Positions 1-6,842 of a stretch of DNA of 11,141 nucleotides are shown here, piece after piece. Below the pieces are notes generated by a model. The model was given only the letters and a program-made list of their open reading frames with translations. It did no database searches and had not been told where the DNA came from. The position numbers and the translations under genes are program-made. The stretch's first letter is position 1. Every line of letters begins with the position of its first letter. The stretch is taken from positions 1 to 11,141 of the forward strand of contig JAFLCM010000037.1 of the NCBI GenBank assembly GCA_017303565.1, given 5' to 3'. The DNA comes from Planctomycetota bacterium. GTDB lineage: Bacteria; Planctomycetota; Phycisphaerae; Phycisphaerales; UBA1924.

Positions 1-883
1 CCCGCGGGTTCTCGCCGTAGCGCATCAGCACCACGCCGCCCACGGCCTCGACGCCGCCCTTGTCGAGCGCCCCGCGCCGGAAGTCCGGGCCGAGTTGCAC
101 CGTGGCCACGCTCTTGAGGTAGAGCGGCGTCCCACCCTCCTGACGGATAACGACCCGTTCAAGGTCCTCGATTGACTTGATGAAGCCCAGGCCGCGGATG
201 AAGAACTCGACGCCGCTCTTCTCGACGACCTTCGCACCCACGTCGATATTGCTCTTGCGGACAGCGTCGTACACATCCATCATCGTGACGCGGTGGGCCC
301 GCATCTTGTCCGGGTTCAGGTCGATCTGGTACTGCTTGACGAAGCCGCCGATGCTGGCCACTTCGCTGACGCCCGGAACGGATTGCATCTGATACCGAAC
401 GTACCAGTCCTGGATCGAGCGCAGCTCGGCCAAGTCGAACCCTTCACCCTCGACGGTGTACCAGTACACCTGTCCGAGCGCAGTCGCATCGGGCCCGAGC
501 ACCGGCGTAACACCCGCAGGCAACCGCTGCTGCGCCACGTTCATGCGTTCGAGCACGCGCGACCGGGCCCAGTAGTAATCGGCTTTGTCCTCGAAGATCA
601 CGAACACCATTGAGAAGCCGAAGCCGGACATAGAGCGGATGGACTTGACGCCCGGCGTCCCGGTGAGGCTCGTCGTCAGCGGGTAGGTGACCTGGTCGTC
701 CACATCCTGCGGGCTGCGGCCCTCCCAGTCGGCGTAGACGATGACCTGCTTCTCGCCGATGTCGGGGATCGCATCAACGGGCGTGCGCGTCACCGCCCAG
801 TAGCCCGCTGCGCAGATGCCCATGATGATCAGGAGCATCAGGAACGTGTTCTTCATGCACCAACGGATGATGGCATTCACCAT
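1..883 (-). CDS. cusA: CusA-type heavy-metal RND efflux permease, N-terminal part (runs off the left edge)
   Basis: Inner-membrane proton-driven pump of the heavy-metal efflux RND family, expected to move Cu(I)/Ag(I) from periplasm or cytoplasm into the adaptor/outer-membrane channel. Reading the minus strand from ATG at 883 gives 294 uninterrupted residues with no stop before position 1. TM1 lies at about residues 10-32. It is followed by TPVDAIPDIGEKQVIVYADW, VTYPLTTSLTGTPGVK, the VFVIFEDKADYYWARSRVLE block, LGPDAT, and GGFVKQYQIDLNP, all recalled CusA landmarks of the porter domain. The fragment ends at GGVVLMRYGENPR, which corresponds to about residue 300 of the roughly 1,050-residue E. 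coli CusA, so about 70% is outside the window. GGAGGA at 891-896 lies 7 nt before the ATG, and the adaptor gene ends 15 nt upstream, so the two are co-transcribed. The metal-selecting TM4 motif and methionine relay are not in the window, so Cu/Ag specificity is inferred from family resemblance and the neighbouring CusB-like gene. Confidence 0.93.
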   Translation of the reverse strand, partial: MVNAIIRWCMKNTFLMLLIIMGICAAGYWAVTRTPVDAIPDIGEKQVIVYADWEGRSPQDVDDQVTYPLTTSLTGTPGVKSIRSMSGFGFSMVFVIFEDKADYYWARSRVLERMNVAQQRLPAGVTPVLGPDATALGQVYWYTVEGEGFDLAELRSIQDWYVRYQMQSVPGVSEVASIGGFVKQYQIDLNPDKMRAHRVTMMDVYDAVRKSNIDVGAKVVEKSGVEFFIRGLGFIKSIEDLERVVIRQEGGTPLYLKSVATVQLGPDFRRGALDKGGVEAVGGVVLMRYGENPR

Positions 884-898
884 GAGTCGCTCCTCCGT

Positions 899-2611
899 TC
901 AGTGCTTGTGGCCAGCCGGTGATTGCACGGGCTGAGGTGATTTATCGCCCGATGGTGCCGACGGAGCCGGTGGCGTCGAAGCGTTCGGGCCGCCGGGCGC
1001 GGCGGTCCCTGCGTGCTGGTGGCCCATGGACGCATGCAGCCCTCCGGGATAGAAGAGGCTGGGGTGCCCGGTGACCTGGAACTGGCTGTCGATCAGGAAG
1101 TTCCCCCGCGTGACCACCCGCTCTCCTTCGGCGAGCCCCGCAAGAACCGCGAAGTACTCGCCCGCGCGTGGACCGAGCGTGAGTTCTCGCGGCTCGAAAA
1201 GCCCTCTCGACTTCTCGATGTACACGATCTGCCGAGTTCCGCTGTCCAGCACCGCGGAGACGGGGACGGCGAGCACCCCCGAGCCTTGGGCGGTAGCTGC
1301 GGGCACGACCGGCACCTCCTTGAGCTTCATGTTGCAGACCGGGCAGCGCCCCGGCTGGTCATAAGTCTTTTCGCCCTCGCACTTCATAGGGCAGTAGTAC
1401 TTGGCCGCGACCGGAGCGGGAGTAAGTGTGTCATGGATGGCGTGTTGGTCCTGCACTGCTGTGACGGCCGCGCCATCCGGGATCTTCTCCAGCGGCATCT
1501 GGCAGATGGGGCACTCGCCCGCCGCATCCGCGAGCACCTGGGGGTGCATCGGGCACGAGTAGCGACCCTCGACGCCCGTCGCCGCGGCCCGTCCCTCGCT
1601 GGTGAGTTCCGCGGCAATCAGCGCCGTCACAAACATGCCTGGCTTGAGGGCATGGTCCTTGTTGTCCACATAGACCGGCACGCGAACCGTGCGGGACTGC
1701 TCATTGACGACTGGCTGGACGAACGTCACGACTCCATCGAACGTCCGTCCGGGGATTGCTTGCGCTGTGATCCGCACCTGTTGTCCGTAGCGCACCCACG
1801 GAAGGTCGTATTCGTAGATCTCCAGATAGACCCAGACGCTGTCAAGGTTAGCGATGCGGTAGAGAGCGTCTCCGGCCTTGAACGAAGCCTTCTCGACGAT
1901 GCTCTTCTCGATGACGGTGCCGCTGATGGGGGAATACAGCGTCACCCGGTCGGTGGTCTGCTTCTTCTCGACCAGGTCCGTGACCTGTTGCTCGGTCAAT
2001 CCCAGCAGTCGCAGCTTGGTCTTGGCCACTTCGGCGAGCGAGTTGCCGCCCCCCCCAACGCCGGCCTGCAGGGCGATGAGGAGTTCCTGTTGGGCAACGA
2101 GCAGCTCGGGGCTGTACACCTCCGCAAGGTGATCGCCCTTGCGGATCTCAACGCCCGTGAAGCTCACGAAGAGCCGCTCGGCGAAGCCGTCAACACGCGG
2201 CGTGATGGTCGCGAGCGACGACTCGTTGTACTCGATGCGGCCCACGGCGCGAAGGTCACGCGAAAGAGGTCGGCGCTCGATGGCGACGGTCTCGACGCTG
2301 GCCATCGACACGGCGTGCTCCGAGAGTTGGAGCATCGGTGCCTCCCCGGACGCGGTGGTGGCCGACGCCGCGGGAATCAGCGGCATCTCGCAGATCGGGC
2401 AGTTGCCCGGCTGGTCAAGACGCACCTGCGGGTGCATCGAGCACGTATAGACCTGCTTGGCTATTGGAGGAACATCGGTCACCCCTCCGGAGACTCCAGT
2501 GGCGTTCGGTCGTCCGCCTGCGCCCGAGCGGGCGGAGCCGAAGAGGTATCCAGCCCCCGTCGCGACGAGAACTATGAGCGACACGAGGACGATGGCTGTG
2601 CTGCGTTTCAC
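899..2611 (-). CDS. cusB: CusB-type periplasmic adaptor (membrane fusion protein) with three heavy-metal-binding domains
   Basis: Periplasmic adaptor that joins the RND pump to the outer-membrane channel and can hand over metal. The 570-aa product has an N-terminal membrane anchor (about 6-24). A first heavy-metal-binding domain lies at 55-80 (YTCSMHP...CPICEMPL). The adaptor core follows: lipoyl/hairpin (about 120-255, with VDGFAERLFVSFTGVEIRKG) and beta-barrel (about 258-335, ending LKPGMFVTALI). Two more heavy-metal-binding domains lie at 351-377 (YSCPMHP...CPICQMPL) and 405-432 (YYCPMK...CPVCNMKL). The membrane-proximal domain is at about 445-515, and the tail contains HASMGHQH and ends in HKH. 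In ordinary family members the barrel joins the membrane-proximal domain by a short link; here about 110 residues are inserted. The start is GTG, overlapping the upstream stop as GTGA, with a strong AAAGGAGG at 2619-2626 and a 7-nt spacer. The product fits Cu(I)/Ag(I) handling; other soft metals are possible. Confidence 0.93.
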   Translation of the reverse strand: MKRSTAIVLVSLIVLVATGAGYLFGSARSGAGGRPNATGVSGGVTDVPPIAKQVYTCSMHPQVRLDQPGNCPICEMPLIPAASATTASGEAPMLQLSEHAVSMASVETVAIERRPLSRDLRAVGRIEYNESSLATITPRVDGFAERLFVSFTGVEIRKGDHLAEVYSPELLVAQQELLIALQAGVGGGGNSLAEVAKTKLRLLGLTEQQVTDLVEKKQTTDRVTLYSPISGTVIEKSIVEKASFKAGDALYRIANLDSVWVYLEIYEYDLPWVRYGQQVRITAQAIPGRTFDGVVTFVQPVVNEQSRTVRVPVYVDNKDHALKPGMFVTALIAAELTSEGRAAATGVEGRYSCPMHPQVLADAAGECPICQMPLEKIPDGAAVTAVQDQHAIHDTLTPAPVAAKYYCPMKCEGEKTYDQPGRCPVCNMKLKEVPVVPAATAQGSGVLAVPVSAVLDSGTRQIVYIEKSRGLFEPRELTLGPRAGEYFAVLAGLAEGERVVTRGNFLIDSQFQVTGHPSLFYPGGLHASMGHQHAGTAAPGGPNASTPPAPSAPSGDKSPQPVQSPAGHKH

Positions 2612-3978
2612 GGGTTGGCCTCCTTTGACGGGGCAGGAGCGGTCGGCAAGATGGGAGCACCCTCGGGCGCGGTGCCGGCGATAAGCAGAGAGAGTGACGC
2701 GAGGGACAGCTCGCGCTGCGTGCGAGCCTCGACAAGCGAGAGGTCGAAGACCAGCAACTGACGCTCGGCGTCGATGACATCGAGGAATGACGATCGCCCG
2801 ACCGCATAGCCAGAACGTGCGGCGTCGAGCGATTGATGGGCCTTGGGCAGAAGCGTCGTTGCGTATAGGTCAATGTTCCGCGTGCTCTCGCGGTACATAT
2901 AGAGCATCGACGCCAGGTCCGCGGCGACTCCGATCTGCTCGGCGGAGAGTCTGGCCTGGGACGACTTTTTCTCGAACTGCGCCGCGGCAATCTCCGCGGC
3001 GATCTTGTCGCGCCAGATCGGGAGCGTGATGCTCCCTGTGGGACGCCACATCACCGGGCTTGCTTTCACATCGGCCTCGATGCCGATCGAGAAGTCCGGC
3101 ACTCGGCTGGTCCTGGCGAGGTCAATCATCGCCTCGCCGCGCCGCACCTCTGCTTCCATCTGCCGCAGCTGAGGATTGTGGGCCGCGGCGAGCGCGAGGA
3201 TCTGGTCCGCTGGTGGTGGGGGTGGCGACGCTTCAAATGTGTCTGGGACCGGCACCGTCGGGTCATCCGGGCGCAGACCCAGGGCCGAGCGGAACTCCGC
3301 GAGCAGAACACCACGGGAGTCTTCAAGGTTCGCAATCTGCGTCGCGAGCTGCTCCCGGTCAATCTGGGCACGCAGCACATCCTGGATGCCGCTGCGGCCC
3401 GCCGCGACCTGCTGCTGGGCCTGAGTCTCGAGGTCTCCCAAGAGAGCCAGTGTTTCCCGCTGCACCCGGAGCGTGTCTTCGAGGAAGTGCAGGCGGAAGT
3501 ACGCGGACTTGAGCGCCATCGCGGTCCTGAGCACCTCGATCTCGAACTTGAAGTACGACGCGCGGGATTCACCCGCTGCGACATCTCCCGCGGCGCGCAG
3601 CTTGCCAGGGCCGGGAATGTCGATCATCAGACCCGGCATGACCGTCTCGATCACGCTTGTGATGTCGGCCTCAAAGGTGATCCGGGGGTCGGGCAGCGAC
3701 CTCGCCCCCGTGATCCGCTCGACCGACGCCGCCCATGCGTAGTACTCGGCCTCGACCCTCGGGTTATTGAGCATGGCGAAGCGCAGGTAGTCGGCGAGGG
3801 GCGAGTCCTTCGAGAGGTTCGGGAGCGTCGGCTTCGCCTCCCCCGGGCGGTACATCGATCGCACAGTGTCAACATCGGATCGGGCCTTCCGTTCGGAGGC
3901 AGTCGGAGTACCCGTGCAGCCGCCGAGTCCCGCAAGGATGATGATCCCGATCGGAATGATCCGGTGGTACTTGTTCAT
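2608..3978 (-). CDS. TolC/CusC-family outer-membrane efflux lipoprotein (second of two)
   Basis: Outer-membrane factor that would form the trimeric exit duct of the metal pump. The 456-aa protein has a lipoprotein signal with lipobox LGGC (Cys21). Two outer-membrane-efflux repeats follow, at about 60-235 and 258-435. Each opens with a YLRFAMLNNPRVEAEYYAWA or LALAAAHNPQLRQMEAEV type helix and continues into long Ala/Gln/Glu-rich coiled-coil helices. Characteristic spots are LPDPRI (95-100) and the closing SGYAVGRSSFLDVIDAERQLL segment (389-409). Length is normal for the family. The ATG at 3978 overlaps the preceding gene's stop (ATGA) and has GGAGAG at 3984-3989. The stop overlaps the GTG of the adaptor gene, so the two are likely translationally coupled. 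It is a CusC-like candidate by position, but no substrate-specific residue can be read for this family. Confidence 0.9.
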   Translation of the reverse strand: MNKYHRIIPIGIIILAGLGGCTGTPTASERKARSDVDTVRSMYRPGEAKPTLPNLSKDSPLADYLRFAMLNNPRVEAEYYAWAASVERITGARSLPDPRITFEADITSVIETVMPGLMIDIPGPGKLRAAGDVAAGESRASYFKFEIEVLRTAMALKSAYFRLHFLEDTLRVQRETLALLGDLETQAQQQVAAGRSGIQDVLRAQIDREQLATQIANLEDSRGVLLAEFRSALGLRPDDPTVPVPDTFEASPPPPPADQILALAAAHNPQLRQMEAEVRRGEAMIDLARTSRVPDFSIGIEADVKASPVMWRPTGSITLPIWRDKIAAEIAAAQFEKKSSQARLSAEQIGVAADLASMLYMYRESTRNIDLYATTLLPKAHQSLDAARSGYAVGRSSFLDVIDAERQLLVFDLSLVEARTQRELSLASLSLLIAGTAPEGAPILPTAPAPSKEANP

Positions 3979-5447
3979 GGGTGCTCTCCGGACGGTGCTT
4001 CACCCAAACTACTGGGTGGGGTCGCCGCTCCATTGCTGGCTGGGCCTCGGTCCAGTGGATCACGGGCGGGGGATAGTGGGCTTGTAAGTCCACCGCCAAC
4101 CGCATACTCCAGTTCGATGTGGGCGATCGCCGCCTGACGTTCAAGTTCGTTGAGCCTCGCCCGCGCGTCGATCAGCTCCCGCTGCGATTCCAGCAGGACC
4201 GTCACATCCGCCTGCCCCGCCTTGAGGGCGGCCTCCGCGAGTGCAAGATTCCGCTCGGAGAGCGTGAGCACTGTGGAACGGTACTGGTCAACGAGACGCA
4301 AGGCGCTGTCGAGCTCGACCCACGCGACGCGAGCCTCACGCACCGCCCGCTGTGACGCCGCTTCAAAGTTTGCGAGGGCCGCGCGGGCGAGGGACCCAGC
4401 CTTGGCAATCTGTGCCTGGTTCGTGTCGAAGATCGGTACAGCAACCTCAAGCACCGGGCCAACGGACTTGGCCCCGTCGGCCGCTCGCTCAAAGTCAGCA
4501 CCCAATCCAAAGTCCTTCACGCGGCTTTGCTCTTCGACGGACAGATCGGCCCGATGCGCCTCGGCGATCGCACGTGCTGCCGCCACATCCAGGCGCTGCG
4601 AACTGGCGAGCGTCAGCGCCGTGGCCTCGTCGATGACGGGGGCTCCGGCCCGGCCCGCAACCGCCGTCCACTCCGCGCCCTCGCCAGCGAAGCCGAGCAG
4701 TTCGAGCATCCGACGGCGCTCTTTGGCCAGGTCGCGAATCACGATCGTCCGCTCGGCCTGCGCCTTCGCCTGCTGCTGCTTCGCCCGGTTCACATCGAAA
4801 GGAGTGCCCTCGCCGCCACGCACGCGGGCGTCGAGCGAGTCGATCGATTGTTGGATCGTCGTGAGGTTCTCGTCCGCGAGGGAGATCGCCCGTTGGCCGA
4901 AGTCGATACGGGCGTGGGTCGTCCTCACCTCCGCCACTAGCCGCAACGCCTTGTCGGAGATATCGAGCACGGTCTGATTGAGCCTCGCATCAGCGGCCTC
5001 GATCTTGCCGTCGCGCAGCCAGAGGGCCGTAAACGACTGCACTACCTGCGCCCCGATAAACGTGCCCCCGCTCACCGGATCGAAGGGAAACCGCAGCGTC
5101 AGGCCAACCACGGGATTGGGGAGCAACCCCGCCTGAACGAGGTCGGCCCGAGACGCCGCGATCTGCTCGACCTGCGAGCGAATCTCCCGGTTATTGCGAA
5201 GCGCCATCGCCAGCGCGAGGTCAACGGTGAGGGGCGATCGTCCGTCCCACATGGTCAGAGACGACTCCCACGGCTCGGTCCACGCCGCTGTCGCTCCCGA
5301 ACGTTCCGCAACGGTTGAGGCTGCACGGTCGATGTCCCCCTTGGGGTCGAGCGAAGTGCAGCCGCCGGAAATGGACAGCACTGTGAGCACGGCGGGTGCG
5401 ACCACCCGCAGTGGACGAACGGTCTGGGATCGGGCCTGGAACAGCAT
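3975..5447 (-). CDS. TolC-family outer-membrane efflux protein (first of two)
   Basis: A second outer-membrane factor, 490 aa from the chosen start, distinct in sequence from the one that follows. It has a hydrophobic signal ending in SISGGC (Cys30, a slightly imperfect lipobox with Ser at -3). Two efflux repeats with long helices follow: DLALAMALRNNREIRSQVEQ near 75-95, GLLPNPVVGL near 107-116, GAQVVQSFTALW, VPIFDTNQAQIAKA, and AALKAGQADVTVLLESQREL. The last roughly 35 residues are a Pro/Ser/Gly-rich tail. The frame can be extended to a TTG at 5462, but ATG at 5447 is preferred because GGAGAA (5455-5460) sits 7 nt upstream and the TTG has no ribosome-binding site. The stop overlaps the next ATG by 4 bp. 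The 42-nt gap to the CxxC gene shows no terminator. It may serve a different pump or adaptor than its neighbour; that is inference. Confidence 0.88.
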   Translation of the reverse strand: MLFQARSQTVRPLRVVAPAVLTVLSISGGCTSLDPKGDIDRAASTVAERSGATAAWTEPWESSLTMWDGRSPLTVDLALAMALRNNREIRSQVEQIAASRADLVQAGLLPNPVVGLTLRFPFDPVSGGTFIGAQVVQSFTALWLRDGKIEAADARLNQTVLDISDKALRLVAEVRTTHARIDFGQRAISLADENLTTIQQSIDSLDARVRGGEGTPFDVNRAKQQQAKAQAERTIVIRDLAKERRRMLELLGFAGEGAEWTAVAGRAGAPVIDEATALTLASSQRLDVAAARAIAEAHRADLSVEEQSRVKDFGLGADFERAADGAKSVGPVLEVAVPIFDTNQAQIAKAGSLARAALANFEAASQRAVREARVAWVELDSALRLVDQYRSTVLTLSERNLALAEAALKAGQADVTVLLESQRELIDARARLNELERQAAIAHIELEYAVGGGLTSPLSPARDPLDRGPASNGAATPPSSLGEAPSGEHP

Positions 5448-5454
5448 GCGAGAG

Positions 5455-5460
5455 TTCTCC
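5455..5460 (-). promoter_or_regulatory. Ribosome binding site that fixes the start of the first outer-membrane factor
   Basis: GGAGAA on the minus strand, 7 nt before the ATG at 5447. It lies between that ATG and the alternative TTG at 5462, which supports the ATG start. Confidence 0.6.
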
Positions 5461-5489
5461 AATCGCGAATTAGTGTGCGCCGCGTTCGA

Positions 5490-5813
5490 TCACTCCTTGG
5501 GCACGCACCGGTCGCAGTCCACGCCCTCGGGGGCGCAAGTCGCGCAGCGGACCATGAGCACGCCGTCCTTTTCGTAGATGGTCACCTCGTCTTTGCACTC
5601 CTCGCACATGTGCGTCGTGATGGTGCGGTGCGTCGCGAGGCCGCCACGCGGGCCGCCGGTGCTCCGCACCTTGCGGATCTGGTCGTAGCACTTGGTGCAG
5701 ACAGAGACCTGCCCGGCCTGCGCCTTGGCCACATCGTGCTTGCTGGCGGCGCAGCCTTGGGTGAGCATCGCGGATGCGGCGGCGAAAATCAGAAGCATTT
5801 GGATGGGTTTCAT
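5490..5813 (-). CDS. Small exported putative lipoprotein with four CxxC pairs
   Basis: I do not recognise a named family. The 107-aa product begins with a short signal (residues 3-20) ending in TQGC, an imperfect lipobox (Cys21), so it is exported and perhaps lipid-anchored. The mature part has four CxxC pairs: C39-C42 (VCTKCY), C70-C73 (MCEECKD), C90-C93 (RCATC) and C100-C103 (DCDRC). A central His/Thr stretch (THRTITTH) sits before the second pair. Eight paired cysteines in about 85 mature residues suggest two tetra-cysteine metal sites (zinc-ribbon/rubredoxin-like) or a thiol buffer for soft metals. ATG at 5813 has GGAGAT at 5820-5825, 6 nt upstream. It lies 108 nt after the YHS-SnoaL gene and 42 nt before the outer-membrane factor, and its position within the cluster suggests a metal-related role. 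Cytoplasmic zinc-ribbon function is unlikely because of the signal. Confidence 0.8.
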   Translation of the reverse strand: MKPIQMLLIFAAASAMLTQGCAASKHDVAKAQAGQVSVCTKCYDQIRKVRSTGGPRGGLATHRTITTHMCEECKDEVTIYEKDGVLMVRCATCAPEGVDCDRCVPKE

Positions 5814-5846
5814 GGGACGATCTCCGGGACTGGGCCGCGCTCGAGC

Positions 5847-5863
5847 CGCCGCACCGTGCGGCG
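5847..5863. other. Intergenic GC hairpin
   Basis: CGCCGCA and TGCGGCG form a perfect 7-bp stem with a 3-nt loop in the gap between the YHS-SnoaL gene and the CxxC gene. A weaker 5-bp hairpin lies at 5889-5901. Neither is followed by a T run on the minus strand, so these are not convincing terminators. They could be RNA processing or stability elements, or chance in GC-rich DNA. I see no promoter in the 5814-5921 gap. Confidence 0.3.
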
Positions 5864-5921
5864 AGTCGACCGGCGATGAATCGGCCCACGCCGCGTCGGC
5901 GGAGCGGGACGGTGGTTGCGA

Positions 5922-6728
5922 TTACTTGTGCTCGTGGCCGCCGCTCGCGCCGTGCCCGGTCTCGGGCTTCGCGGAGGCGTCGGCGGCGGCTGTCTTCTCC
6001 GCCCGGCTCGACCAGTGCAGGTGCGCGATCCTGGGTGTGCCGCTGTCGTCCACCACGACATAGGTCACGGCAGCGAGGAACTTCCGCGGCGCATCGGGGT
6101 GGTTGGGGTCGGGGACAGTGAACGAGCCGATCTGCCGCACGATCGAGGTCGTGCCGAAGGTCTGCACGTCCTCCTTCGCCACGGTCATGACGAAGCCGGG
6201 CATCTCCTTGAGTTCGGGCAGCAGGTGGTGATCCCGGTACGTCTCCCACGTCCCCTCATCGCCCGCGTTCTCGCTCACCGTCGCGCGGCCCTTGTCCAGG
6301 AAGAGCGCGTTCAACGCCGTCGCGTCGGCCTTGCCGCACGCGGCGAGGTAATCGCGGGCGACCTTCACGGCCGGGTTGCTCGCCGCGTTGATCGCCGCGA
6401 CCGCTTCGGGTGCCATCTTGGTCAACATGGCCATCTTCGCCTCGTCAGACTTGCGGTCCCACTTGCGGTCGCAGCCGGGGCAGCAGAAGCCGATAGTGAC
6501 GCCCTTGAACAGCCGCGTGGGCGATTCGGCATCCACCTCGTTCTCCATGATGGGGCAGAGTTTGTTGACGGGCTTGGACGCACCTTGGCCCGGTGCTGAT
6601 GCGGCGGGTTGCGTGGGCGTAGAGGCCGGCGGCTGGGGCTGCGCCGCCCAGGCGGCGGCGCTGATGATTCCAGCGCCGAGCACGAGCGCGGCGAGTGAAC
6701 GGGTGAACACGATGGGGGCTTTGTTCAT
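5922..6728 (-). CDS. Secreted YHS-domain / SnoaL-like (NTF2-fold) fusion protein
   Basis: The 268-aa product has a signal peptide (1-29, cleavage near AWA-AQ) and a Pro/Ala/Thr/Gln linker (30-52). A YHS-type metal-binding unit follows at about 55-105 (LCPIMENEVDAES...GFCCPGCDRKWD: Cys58, then Cys82, Cys83 and Cys86). Next is an alpha+beta domain at about 118-245 that looks SnoaL/DUF4440-like: it opens ARDYLAACGKADATALNALF and ends in strands VTYVVVDDSGTPRIAHLHWS. The tail is His-rich (GHGASGGHEHK). YHS units occur in copper- and other metal-handling proteins; the SnoaL-like fold is a cone-shaped ligand pocket with no single activity. The frame extends to GTG 6809, but ATG 6728 is chosen because GGAGTC lies 6 nt upstream and the signal peptide then begins correctly. 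Its role as a periplasmic metal binder is inferred from domains and operon position. Confidence 0.87.
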   Translation of the reverse strand: MNKAPIVFTRSLAALVLGAGIISAAAWAAQPQPPASTPTQPAASAPGQGASKPVNKLCPIMENEVDAESPTRLFKGVTIGFCCPGCDRKWDRKSDEAKMAMLTKMAPEAVAAINAASNPAVKVARDYLAACGKADATALNALFLDKGRATVSENAGDEGTWETYRDHHLLPELKEMPGFVMTVAKEDVQTFGTTSIVRQIGSFTVPDPNHPDAPRKFLAAVTYVVVDDSGTPRIAHLHWSSRAEKTAAADASAKPETGHGASGGHEHK

Positions 6729-6734
6729 GGGTTT

Positions 6735-6740
6735 GACTCC
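6735..6740 (-). promoter_or_regulatory. Ribosome binding site that fixes the start of the YHS-SnoaL gene
   Basis: GGAGTC on the minus strand, 6 nt before ATG 6728. This supports the shorter protein whose signal peptide is at the N-terminus over the GTG start at 6809. Confidence 0.5.
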
Positions 6741-6770
6741 GGGAAACTTGGATTGGGACTGTTGAACGAA

Positions 6771-6833
6771 CGATGGGCGGCCCATCGGTCTGGGCACACG
6801 GGATGCCACCGCGCCGGCTCTCCCCCAGCGCGG
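6771..6833. other. Two hairpins in the gap between the His-rich gene and the YHS-SnoaL gene
   Basis: CGATGGG (6771-6777) and CCCATCG (6781-6787) form a perfect 7-bp stem with a 3-nt loop. CCGCGC (6809-6814) and GCGCGG (6828-6833) form a 6-bp stem with a 13-nt loop. On the transcribed strand the first stem is followed by TTCGTTC, too T-poor for a clear intrinsic terminator. They could partly attenuate or process the transcript. No promoter is evident in the 114-nt gap (6729-6842). Confidence 0.3.
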
Positions 6834-6842
6834 CGGCGACGA

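Noticed and set aside
1013..2761. A 582-codon open frame on the plus strand opposite the adaptor gene
   Set aside because: It has no recognisable domain, is rich in Arg/His/Asp/Gly as expected for the complement of GC-rich coding DNA, and the minus strand encodes a clear adaptor with a strong ribosome-binding site.
5448..5462. TTG start adding five residues to the first outer-membrane factor
   Set aside because: There is no Shine-Dalgarno sequence upstream of the TTG, while the ATG at 5447 has GGAGAA 7 nt upstream.
5847..5863. Intrinsic terminator between the YHS-SnoaL and CxxC genes
   Set aside because: A hairpin exists but no T run follows on the transcribed strand; it is recorded only as a low-confidence structure.
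6729..6809. GTG start at 6809 adding 27 residues to the YHS-SnoaL protein
   Set aside because: It would bury the signal peptide behind a charged, non-conserved-looking leader; ATG 6728 has a suitable ribosome-binding site.
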